Origin: Stereum hirsutum FP-91666 SS1
Lineage: Eukaryota; Basidiomycota; Agaricomycetes; Russulales; Stereaceae
NCBI RefSeq assembly: GCF_000264905.1
Contig: NW_006763145.1
Location: forward strand, 397,505 to 461,504
Length of the DNA stretch: 64,000 nt
Direction: 5' to 3'
Part shown: in pieces, positions 32,608 to 42,301 of the stretch
Numbering within the stretch: the stretch's first letter is position 1
How the letters are laid out: the number at the start of each line of letters is the position of its first letter
Program-made: the position numbers and the translations under genes
Notes under the pieces: generated by a model
What the model saw: only the letters and a program-made list of their open reading frames with translations
Told to the model about the DNA's origin: nothing
Databases searched by the model: none

Positions 32608-35076
32608 TCACCACACGCACATTCCATTACCTGGCCACCACAGCTCTCAGGAACTCGATAGTTGCCATCCTGCCCGATAGACAACTCCAAGTTGGTTGCG
32701 GCTGTTTGCTCAGTGTGGACATTCCATACGTAGCTGGTGGGAATGTGACAATACGTGTTGTGTCAATGACAACTAGACTTTTGCTTTAACGCGGCTCTCG
32801 TGTTCAACATCCTACCGAGCCTCGTCGTCTGTCATAGACGTTGACACGCCTGCGAGGTAAGTATTTTGCGCCACAACGCCACACTGGGTAAGTCTCCCGG
32901 CATCTGCCGGTGATTTTCCTCCTCTTTCTTCAGACGTTTGCATCCTCCCAAAAATGCCACACATGCATATGCGTCTGGTCTGCACTGAGATCATTGGTGC
33001 AAGGCACTGTAGGCTACCTTGGGTTTGTCATATGCTTTTCACACTGTGATTCTTCGAGCATCATTAGGGCATCCTCTCGCGAGGCAGCTACCTTCCCCAG
33101 GCTCTCCCTCGTGCAACTTGAAGCTGGCCTTTTTGCTTTCTCTACTTGGGTGATACACAAGCTGGCCCGCCTACCAGCTTTTGCACGTGCTCTAGTCTGC
33201 TCTTCGTCCGAGGATACATTCCAACTCTTACGTTCTCGAGAAAGTGCCGCAAGTGATACCTCCTTTCCGTCAGAGAAAGTCTAATCGTGGTCGATGATCT
33301 TCGTCAGTGGTCTCATCAATTTTTGAACGGTATGCATATCGGAGTATCATAATGGTTGTGAGAATGTTCATGTTCTCGATGGCCCAGACGTCAGGCCCTT
33401 CCATCTATGGTTGCATGATACACGATGCGATATCATCGATTCGGAAGGCGCTTTATACTTTCCAGTGTGACCCACTTTCTGACGTTCTATCTATTGATTT
33501 TTCTGATCAGGGTCTTTACAAGGAGCTTTTGTACACCAGGGGAAAGAGGCATTTCATCATCGTCGTAGGCGTTGTCGGAAGCGTTGGCCTATGCACCCTC
33601 GCGCGTAGTAACCCCCGCCGAACGACCAGCAGCCTCCTCTCACTTGTTTTGAGCCTACGCACACGTATCTGAAGTGTAAGTGTCCTCCGCAGATCATCCA
33701 TCGTAATTCTCGCAATCTTCAGGTGGAAACCTTTAGGGATCACCTCTGATAAGCCTTCCGGAATCTCGCTCATTCCATCGGCGTCCATATCGCGCAAAGC
33801 TTAAACTCTCCGAACGACGATCCGAGATGCCCTCCATACATCCATCCATCTTCTCTTCGTCGTATTCATCCCAACTGCTGTCTTTTCACCCATCGTTCTT
33901 CTTCGCCACCCATCGCAAATCTTCCTTTTCGTCTCACCCGTGGGTCCACCTACCGGACTATCAACCCATCCGTCCATCTGCCTTACCACTCCCTCTATCT
34001 GCTTCCGAAAGTGGCGCGAGATATCAGCACACCTTGCCCTCCTCCCCTGCCAAATGACGAAATGCACAGATGTCGACACGTTCGCAACTTCGTCCAGCCG
34101 CAGGCCGATCCGGCCTCGGATCGATGGAGTTTCCTTCCGAGTCCGCAGCCCGGGTTTTCCAAGAGCTCGAATTGAAATGTATGTTATACGAGGCTGTGCG
34201 GTGTCAACGCAAAGGATATCGTATTTGTTCCGGCGCTCCGATGCTCAAGCTTTGCAATTTGTCTGGATCTTATCTCGAGCTTCGGCTTGGAACAGATGGA
34301 AGGAAGGAAGGTCTGGGTCTTTGTCTGTGGTTCAGAAAGGATGCTTGGACTGTAACGCTTGGACTGTGAAGCTTTGGCTTCGGAAGCACGTCGTTGACTT
34401 TGCTCTCCTTCGTATTCTCTGTACAAGCCCGAACTGAAGGGGGTCAGCTCTTCGGATACATTTAATTATTCCAAGCCTTGGAAATAAATCCGTACGACGT
34501 GCCAAGGTTCCTGCGTGGCCGTAAAGAGGACATGAACTTGAATTCCTTGGGACTCGATTTATAGCGTGCCTCCTTTCCCGATCACGATAATGAAGCCTGG
34601 ACTGGCCATCGTATGATAGCTCTCCTGTGACAATTGGCTGTTCTAAGATGCGACGGTGTCGTCGACGATGAACGTGCTTGGACGTGCGATGGTGCTGGAG
34701 GCTCGCCTATCGCCAGGAGTGATGTTGCACATCCTCACTCCCGTATAAAATATTCTGATTAGACTACACCAGCAAAGTAGATCATGTTGTCCACGAAAGA
34801 GAACAGACTTGACTTTGAATGCGACGAGTCGAATGGCGAACAGCTGAAAAGGCGTCTTCCGAACGCTACCGCCGAAATGCTCCGATTCCGGAATTGTTCC
34901 TGGAAGTTCCTGGCCTCTTTGTATGAGCTGCTCGAGGCGACACATGTCGCGAGTGGAAGCCAAATTCCCCGTGGGCGGGGGCCTGTCTTCTGGTGCCGAT
35001 TGTGTCTGAATCGGAGCCCGAGCAGGCAAATTCTTCCCGGCCAGGGGCAGGAAGGAGCGGGACATGCTATCGCACT
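32608..35076. other. Intergenic between the two peptide genes
   Basis: About 2.5 kb. The open frames (32910-33284, 33307-33672, 33940-34437 plus; 34643-35311 minus) have no recognisable domain or splice support. No third peptide copy was found by eye. Confidence 0.35.
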
Positions 35077-35084
35077 TTATATAA
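35077..35084 (+). promoter_or_regulatory. TATA box of secreted peptide gene 2
   Basis: TTATATAA lies 115 bases before the ATG at 35192, with a CT-rich leader (CTCCCACCATTC, TCCTTCTGCTCCC) between. Confidence 0.5.
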
Positions 35085-35191
35085 CGCAGTCGATATAAGC
35101 CCGCGGCCGCCAGTCCCTGTGCGCGCTCCGCTCCCACCATTCTTTCCCCCCTCCTTCTGCTCCCAGCACCTCCTCCACACTGTAAGAGACG

Positions 35192-35758
35192 ATGAAGTTC
35201 ATCTCGACCGTCCTTGCGCTCGTCTTTGCGTTTGCTTCTGTCGCGGTCGCTTCGCCTACGCCCGGTACGTCGCTTTTCGTCTATCATATTTCTGTGATTT
35301 TTGCTCTGCACTTCATGATGACGATCCTGATCAAAACTTATTCCTACACATCTTCACCTCCTCCCATCAATAAACGTACTTCAACAATGACTCAACTCCG
35401 CTCGATTGACGCCCATCGGAATCCAAACCAACAACGACTTTGTCGACAACCCGACTCCGACCGAATTCGACTTTGTCGACGAATCGAACGGACTAATTGG
35501 GGATGGGCATGGACATTTCGGGTTTCGTCTTATACCCAATAGCTAACGCTTTCATCGTCAAGCGGGAGCCAGTGGCTGAGGCTGCTGTTAACGTCGTCGG
35601 ACGTGAGTACATTCTCCTCCAAGTCTTTACACTGGCTCGCTGTCGCGCCTGCTGCGTTTGAGGCTGCCCTTTCCGTAAATATGGCTGACCGACTCTGGCC
35701 CGTTTGTGTTTGTATCGTAGGCTCCGACGGCGGAAACAGTGGCAACCACGACTGGTAG
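35192..35758 (+). CDS. Small secreted peptide precursor with KR processing site (copy 2)
   Basis: Exons 35192-35264, 35543-35602, 35721-35758; 56 aa. Signal peptide MKFISTVLALVFAFASVAVA, then SPTPANAFIVKREPVAEAA with a KR Kex2-type site, and a C-terminus GGNSGNHDW before TAG. Cleavage at KR would give about 24 residues with no cysteine. Donors GTACGT and GTGAGT and acceptors AATAG and CGTAG are all canonical, and both introns are phase 1 as in copy 1. Shared with copy 1: signal peptide, VKR, a G/S/N-rich stretch and the terminal Asp-Trp. It is likely a secreted, processed peptide (signal, effector or structural); nothing in the sequence decides which. Confidence 0.75.
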
Positions 35759-37646
35759 ACTTCCGCTACGACCCGCCCACCCATGCTGTCTACCCGCTCG
35801 ACCATCTCCCATCAAACCCGTCATCACCGTTTTTTTGTCGATCTATCGATTTGTTTGTTCCTGAACTCTTTCTGCTTGCTGTTTGCTGCTGGGACTTGAA
35901 CGTTGAACAAAGAGGGAGGTGGGAGGTGGGAGGTGGTAGGGTGAGGTAGGGCTGGCTCTGCGGATGGAGGTACGTCTCGTATGTTCGTTTCTGTACATTC
36001 TTCACCTAACCGCTCTGTTCTACTGTGTCGGTAGACTGTGTTGGCTGCTGGATCAATGGTGCTGTGTGTGTTTTGCTGTCGACGAGTCGGCGTCTGTATG
36101 TTGTGTGTGGTGTGTGCGTGTGTGCCTGGGCATATCCTTATCTCCTTCCTTCTATTCTTCGGGGTTTTCAAGTTCCAGTTTCCAAATACCATTCTCGATT
36201 CAACATCCACTCTCTCACTCTCTCACTCTCCTCCCTCTCACCGCTACCGCCGCCAACGCCGTCATCATCGGCCATGTGTGTGCGCGTGTGTGCGTGCGTG
36301 TGCTGCCAGCTCTTCCATGGGCGCCACACGAATCTCCGCTGTGAAAACGCACGACGTCATCATCATGTAGCATGAGCAGCAGCATGCCAGCTCAGCGCTC
36401 GACCCGAAAGTCGAAACCCTTGTCGAAGCTTCTGGTTCTGAATCCCTGGCCGTCGGCCTGATCATGGATCATGAGTTCCATATGTAGATTAAGTATTGGG
36501 CGCGACGCTTTATCCGGTCCGGGTCACGGTATCACGAGCCTGGTTCTTTTCTCAATCGTTCCGATGCTTCGAAAGGTTCTTATTTTCCCCTGAGATCGAC
36601 TTTGGAAGACTTTGGACGACTTTGCCTTGCCTCGAGGATCGCCCAAGACGGGATGTTTTATGTTCCTGGTCCGCTGCGGTGGCCTTGTATGAGCACTATC
36701 TTATCCTCTTGACAGATATGACGCGTTGACGCCTTTGCTGCTGGAAGAGGATGTGGGCGGCGAACGCACATGTCGGATATCTATTTTTGTCCACGACATG
36801 CCATGTACGTTCTAAGAAAAAAGGAAAAGAAGAAACGGTGAGGGAGGGAGGGAAAATCCAGACGTGGGATGGGAATTCGAATCCTTTCATCCAGAGTAAT
36901 ACTCCAACTCGAGCTCATGATCACGATCCTGTCCGAGGTTTATCTCCTCTCTGTCTTATTGCAGCTCGCATGATGCGTTTGGGGAGCGAGCTGGGATCAT
37001 TAGGATGGTACGGATATAGGACAAGGCGTCGAGACGAGGTTGGAGAGCTCTTCCTACATACATTGAATACCCTCCGGGACATTCCAATTTCGGTCACACT
37101 CACAGTTAGGGTTACGGCGAGGAAGGCGTCAGTTGAATTGAAATGAGACGGTGTGCGCTGTTAGGCGTCATTTGGATCCCAAATTACATTTCCTCCCATG
37201 GTCTTGCCATAAACAGTTCACGGAAAGTATCCAAAGATACGCGTCACGGTTAAGGGTCCGAGTATACAGACGACAGTAGTGTTAATGTTCAAGGGCATAT
37301 GTATTTATACAGATGGAGGCTGTTGTCTATAAGAATAGGGATGGACATCGTTCCAACCCTCGTCGTTCGCCGTTAACCCATGCACGCGCATGGATTACAA
37401 CCTTCCATGACCCTACCTTATGATGCTGTTCGACCGTTAAGGTGAAGTCCCGGAGTCATCGTAGCAAGGTGACGTGCTTCGAACTGAAGATGAGGAACGG
37501 TGGTGACTCGCCTTGGAGTTCAGAAGAAGGAGACGAGGTGAGTTGACGGAGAAAGAACACGGCGACTCTTCAGAACGTTCGGAGTCAGACGAACGACTCG
37601 CCTGACGTGCGTGGACGACTAGGCAGTGAGCTGAATCCGTTAACAG
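35759..37646. other. Intergenic, about 1.9 kb
   Basis: Contains a TG-rich simple repeat at about 36270-36303 and a CTCTCACT run near 36210-36240. Overlapping open frames have low-complexity, Cys/Val-rich translations and are not supported as genes. Confidence 0.4.
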
Positions 37647-38069
37647 CTACATCCGAGTTCCCAACCTCCTGCGTCCTGAGTATAGAATGTGTGAAGGTGG
37701 AACAAGACCTCGAGTGGACGGAGATATTAACAGCCATGCGGTAAAAGTCAGAAAACGAGAAAGCGCATATGGCAGCCTTTCAGTCATCATTGGGACAAGC
37801 TGTACAGTAGCTCCACGGCCATAAGGATGCACAACGGATATGTCCCAAAGCAAACGAATGGAGGCCGAGATGAACATGACTCGTTCAAATAAATCTGGTC
37901 TCTGGTTTTTCACGGTACGGGGGGGGAGCCAGACATGGACAGTGGCGGGGCCGTACCGGTGTTGGTCGCAATATTCCACCAAGTAATGCTTGAGTAGAAC
38001 AATAGGTTTGCGAACGAGCCCGGTGGTGCGAGCAGCAAGCTCGAGCACGCCCTCATTCAAAAGGTCAAC
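37647..38069 (-). CDS. Hypothetical exon or gene fragment
   Basis: A 141-codon frame that opens right after a plausible acceptor (TTCAATGACAG) and runs to TAG. It reads VDLLNEGVLELAARTTGLVR, then VLLKHYLVEYCDQHRYGPAT and VHVWLPPRTVKNQRPDLFER, which looks like real protein, but I recognise no family. No upstream exon or start is found in 38070-38340. It may be a lone exon of a decayed gene. Confidence 0.3.
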   Translation of the reverse strand, partial: VDLLNEGVLELAARTTGLVRKPIVLLKHYLVEYCDQHRYGPATVHVWLPPRTVKNQRPDLFERVMFISASIRLLWDISVVHPYGRGATVQLVPMMTERLPYALSRFLTFTAWLLISPSTRGLVPPSHILYSGRRRLGTRM

Positions 38070-38536
38070 CTGTCATTGAACCGATTTATAGCGGAAGCCC
38101 GGTGTTTTCCGCAACTCCTACCGTGTACAGGACCGGAGACGTGGATCATTGCAGGATCAACAGAGCTGGGACATACTAGTGATATTGGTATATTCCGGAG
38201 AGCATATGGCATACTCGTCTCTTCCTGGGGGAAAGATGGACATCATAATAATATTGTTGTTTGTGAGTAACGAGAGAACAGGACAATCTGAAGAAAGCAA
38301 TTTACGAGTGAGTGGAATATCTGAGAGATCGTATATTAATTCATACCAATAATATGAGGCTCAGGCCTCCCAGAAACACAGTAATACCCATGCACCGAAA
38401 CCATTTCAACGGCGCCACCGCCACATCCACGCCTCTTCCCCTCCACCACCATCATGTTTCCACTTAATGCGTCAACACAGCCCGGACTTAACTTTCACAT
38501 TCCCGCTAAAGTTGAGACCCCATACTTAACACCGCT
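38070..38536. other. Intergenic
   Basis: No gene seen. The right part is the 3' flank of the F-box-like gene. Confidence 0.4.
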
Positions 38537-40655
38537 TTAAGCCCCATACTCAACTCCCCACATATCCTCAACTCTCACACCTCTCCTTCCCAACTCTCGA
38601 CACCACTCGCCATCCCCTTCACCTTCATAATTCGACCCGAGACCCATCTCTTTCCTCCCTCTCAACCACGCACACCAATGTTTCTCCAAGATTCGTACCA
38701 CCGTCAATCCACCACCAACCCCATCATTGAGGCCGTCAGCTGTCGACCCGTTCGGAGTCGCAGCGTTGGTTCCCGAGCGCAGGAAACGGGGGACAGAGCT
38801 GGAGTGAATCTGGAAAGCCGAACGCCCAGATAAAACGCGAAAAATGCTCTCCCAAACCACCTTCCTCCGTTCCTCGTCAAGCACAGACGCGGACCGTCTC
38901 TCACCCCTCTTCCTCCCACTCTCGTTCATATCCTCCGCCTCGCCATCCCAGCCGTCCTCCTCCTCGCATGGGCCACTCCATTCCATCCTGAACCCGAGAT
39001 ACCTAACCCCCACCGGCAACTTCTCACTAAGGAACCCATAATCACCCATACTCCACACCCGCTCCGGAACATCGAGCACGACCTTCGTCAGTGCGGGACA
39101 GTATTCCCCAATCAACTCCAACGTCGGTGCGAGAGCGGGCGGGTCGACGACGTAGAGGTAGACGGTTTGTAAAAGCGGACCTTGGATGGAGAGGAAGTGG
39201 GGGAGGAAAGGGAGGAGGTGTATTTGGGCGGAGAGGACGCGGAGGGAGATGGATGTTAGGTTAGGGTAGGGATGATGGAGCTGGTGCGTTGGGTTATGGA
39301 GTGACGAGGACGGTGACGGTGAGGAAGGCGAAGACTGGATGCCCGAGCTAACGTTGGTGGTCGGACTGCATTTATGCCATACAGGCAGCACAGCACAATG
39401 CCTCAGCTCGGACGCCGACGCCGATCCCGCCTCAACCTCGTCTCCGTCCGCCATTCCCTTCCCAGCGCCAAAATCGCAGAGCAAGCAGAAATCGACGAAC
39501 AAATTCCAGCCCCCCATGCCACTCTCGAAAGTCCTCAATTTTCCTTTCCCATTAGCCAGGTACCTCAAAATCCCCCAATACGTCTCTTTGTCCGGCTGAA
39601 GCACCCACTCCGAATCTGCTCTCCAGCTCAGTCGTTCCAACGATTTGCTCAGCGAAACTAGTGTGTGGGTTGGGATGTGGAGGGATGGGCATCGGATGGA
39701 GGAGTAGGATGAATATTGGGGGTGGATCTGAACGGGGATGGACGTTGGCGTGTCGTCTGATGGGAAAGTCAGTAGATGTGGCGGTGGCGAGACGGAGGCG
39801 GAGATGGTCAAAATCTTTAGGTGGGGCAGGAGATTCAGGAGGAGTGGGAGTGGATGTAGTTCGGTGGAGTTTGAATGGGAGTCGGAGAGCGGGAGAACGT
39901 CAGGCATGCACAGATCGAGACGGTGGGTCCACCAGCCTAGTGGCGGTGTGGTTGTCGAGGCTGATGTCAGGCTCGGGCTTCGTATTGATGTTGGTGAATT
40001 CATCGAGGTCGAGGATGGGCTCCAACTATTATTGTTATTGTGGTGTTGCTGCGACTTGCTTAACGTGTGATAAACAAGGAAGAGATCCCGGAAGCGTCGG
40101 AGGTAAATGCAATCGTAGAGGATGGGCAATGCGAGGTCGTGCCATTTATGCGATACGAGAATGATATGCCATTTGGTACTGATGGAGCCCTCGATCCTAC
40201 GTTGTTCATTGGTCGGGTCTGAGATGGGAGTTTGACCTGGATTACGCAGATCCCGACGCCACAACGTCAAAGCGAAGAGTGGTCAGTCGGGAGGTTCGCG
40301 CAAAGTAAAATGACAGGAGGAAGTTGAAAGAAAGAGGTGGGTCACAATGAACTAAAGAAGTGGTGACTTGCAGAGATTTGAAAGACGCACCGGATACAGA
40401 GTTATCAAACGGATCTCCCACGTCAACGCTCCATACGTCCGATACGGTGGTTGCGAATTGGAATATTCGGAACCACAATTCGGATGGGAGGTCGTAGGAT
40501 GCTTGGATGGGGCTAGAAGTAGGGCCAGATTCGGATTCGAATGGACGCTCCCTGTCATTGTTTGACGATGGGGGCGAGAACGAGGGTATGAGGGACATCG
40601 ATAGGTTCGTCGAGGGTGTCTGTGACATGCTGGTAGTGGTAGTGACTATAGCCAT
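38537..40655 (-). CDS. F-box-like protein
   Basis: Two exons: 40655-40391 and 40236-38537, 654 aa, phase consistent with a phase 1 donor GTGCGT and an acceptor ATCCAG; a second acceptor 18 bases on (ATCTCAG) is also possible. YDLPSELWFRIFQFATTVSD is an F-box-like motif (LPxELWxxIF). After the intron, ILVSHKWHDLALPILYDCIY is the segment that follows the F-box in many agaricomycete F-box proteins. The rest has no clear repeats apart from Ser/Pro-rich low-complexity parts. F-box proteins recruit targets to SCF ubiquitin ligases; the target is unknown. The two open frames look shifted relative to each other, but the intron accounts for that. Confidence 0.75.
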
Positions 40656-41330
40656 ACGTCAGTTGAGAGCTTGCTAAGATTAAGGGCAAATTCTTTGAAT
40701 GAAGTCACGAACAGGAGATTAGGAGTCGAAGGAATGAGCGTGCAATAGTGTTTAAAGAGTAAGGTGGCTGGTGCGTACGACGTATGTGTTTCGTGAAGGG
40801 CGGATGCAACGATCAGGGGTGATATTGAGCTCGAGATCCCTCTCCAAATGTCCTATGAGTAAATGTGTGGAGGCCAGGGTCCAGTCAGACAAGGATTTGG
40901 TGTAGACACAGTTCAACTGGTGAACGAGATCGTTTCAGTACGTGGGGTTTGACAATATTAATGTCGCATTGGAGACATATCTTTACCTGATATGAGCCTG
41001 TGTTTCTACAATACGCGTTTCATGCCTTTCGAATCCAATGCCATGGTCGCTGCTGTCTTCCTGGTACTGCTGTACAAATAGGGGCCTCGGAAACGCGACC
41101 GTCGACGTCAAGTCGACGTGCCAGTGGACGCGCGTCTGACATCGCGTGTTCCGGGACGCGCCGACTCTCGTAATACCCGGCCCGTCCGGCCATTCTTCCT
41201 TCTCGTTAACGGTCAGACTTTTAAGTACTGTGCATTCTCTTTTTGTTGTCACTCAGTTGATGAGTGCACGTATTTTAGCGATTTATTCACTTCAACATTT
41301 AATGAGTGCATCGTGTTGGAAAGAAGTTTT
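40656..41330. other. Intergenic
   Basis: Upstream flank of the F-box-like gene. No gene seen. Confidence 0.4.
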
Positions 41331-41649
41331 GGAACACTTCAAAGGCGTTGTCAATTTGGTGGGCTTCTCGATATCCGGAAGTTCTCCAAATAATAGACGG
41401 AGAGCAAAATACGTCCCAAGAAAAAACGGGCACGGTGAGTACACTGGCCAGGGGGGATGCTCGAACCAAAGACCATCGCGAACAAAGTTTAAGGAACACC
41501 TCAAAGATTTATCGGCTCGGTGGACCTGTCCCTCAACAGTGTCCGGAAGGCCTCAAAAACAATAAACCACGAGTAAAATGTATACCAAAACTAATAGTTC
41601 CAGACAACCTGGCCAACGTGGGGATCGAACCCAAGACCTTCGCGTTATT
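41331..41649. repeat. Tandem duplication of about 160 bp overlapping the tRNA-Ile 3' half
   Basis: Unit A (41331-41492) and unit B (41493-41649) both begin GGAACAC(T/C)TCAAAG. They share CGG(C/T)-type and CCGGAAG landmarks, an AA-rich centre (GAGCAAAATACGTCCCAAG versus GAGTAAAATGTATACCAAA), and a terminal CTGGCC...GATC/GCTCGAACC stretch. Unit B ends inside the intact tRNA gene; unit A ends in a truncated version of it. Confidence 0.65.
41445..41480 (-). pseudogene. tRNA-Ile 3'-half relic
   Basis: TGGCCAGGGGGGATGCTCGA and the following CCAAAGACCATCGCG parallel the T-arm and acceptor 3' strand of the intact tRNA at 41610. The anticodon arm, D-arm and 5' acceptor strand are missing. Confidence 0.6.
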
Positions 41650-41683
41650 AGCACGACGCTCTAACCAGCTGAGCTAGTCGGCC
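41610..41683 (-). tRNA. tRNA-Ile (anticodon AAT)
   Basis: 74 nt on the minus strand. Acceptor strands GGCCGAC and GTTGGCC pair, discriminator A. D-arm with A-box TAGCTCAGCTGG, anticodon loop CTAATAA (anticodon AAT), and T-arm with B-box GGTTCGATCC. No intron. All four stems form. Confidence 0.93.
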
Positions 41684-41888
41684 GATACAAGAGGAACTCA
41701 TTGCGGGAGATAAAATCCCCCGTCCTTCCCTGTTCTTCCCTTCTAACTCCAAATTTCAAGTTCCCGTCATAGCTCGGCTGATGTTCTCCACAACGCCCTC
41801 GGTTACTACTAGAAAGATGTCTTATTTTGAGTTGATTTCATGTGCGTCAAGTTCAAAGCAGCTATAACTACCTACAAATAAGTAGTAC

Positions 41889-42095
41889 TCACTGCTTGCT
41901 CACTGGAGTACTGTTAGGTTCAGGTTCAGCGGATTCCAATTCATTCCACTCCTCTTCTGTGGCATCCTGAAGCGATTCGTAGTACACCGCCAGTGTCAAT
42001 TGCCATTCACCTTTCCCACGATGTTGTAAGCCCAAGATGACGAGATGTCCCTCCCGTAGTTTATCCTTCACGGACGTCACGGTGTTTTCTCCTCC
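41889..42095 (-). pseudogene. 3' part of a host gene split by the Plavaka transposon
   Basis: Reads GGENTVTSVKDKLREGHLVI, then GLQHRGKGEWQLTLAVYYES and a Glu-rich end ...NSTPVSKQ before TGA at 41889. It has no start or splice acceptor of its own. It continues exactly in frame from the exon fragment at 48748-48875 if the element 42098-48745 and one AT are removed. The joined gene (50065 to 41889) would encode 430 aa. Confidence 0.75.
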
Positions 42096-42097
42096 AT

Positions 42098-42119
42098 CAG
42101 AACTCTTGGAGATTCCTGA
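42098..42119 (+). repeat. Left terminal inverted repeat of the Plavaka element
   Basis: 22 bp identical to the reverse complement of 48724-48745. Preceded by AT at 42096-42097. Confidence 0.88.
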
Positions 42120-42240
42120 GCCGTCCTGAGCCGTCCTGAGTCGCCCTGGTGGCTGTCCCGTTGGTGCTTCCGCCGGCTCAGGGTGTCGTCAGGCTCTCTC
42201 AGGAGCGTCAGGAGCGTCAGGGCGAGGCTCTCTCGGATAA
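42120..42240. repeat. Left subterminal repeat arm
   Basis: Successive GTCCTGAGCC, TCCTGAGTC, CTCAGG, GTCAGG and GAGCGTCAGG motifs in both orientations. CACTA-type elements carry such clusters as transposase or accessory-protein binding sites; binding here is inferred. Confidence 0.6.
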
Positions 42241-42301
42241 GACCTCTGATAAGCCTTTGGATAAGTTAATTAGATTATCAATTGGAGTTATGTATACAAA
42301 G

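Noticed and set aside
34643..35311. 222-codon minus-strand open frame
   Set aside because: It runs antisense through the promoter and first exon of secreted peptide gene 2, is Arg-rich without any motif, and has no splice or start context.
36210..36303. CT- and TG-rich repeats, considered as a regulatory array
   Set aside because: Simple-sequence repeats without recognisable sites; no CRISPR-like spacing and none expected in a fungus.
39661..40164. 167-codon plus-strand frame
   Set aside because: Antisense shadow of the F-box-like gene exon.
40237..40390. Apparent frameshift in the F-box-like gene
   Set aside because: A phase 1 GTGCGT...CCAG intron resolves the frame and gives an exact codon count.
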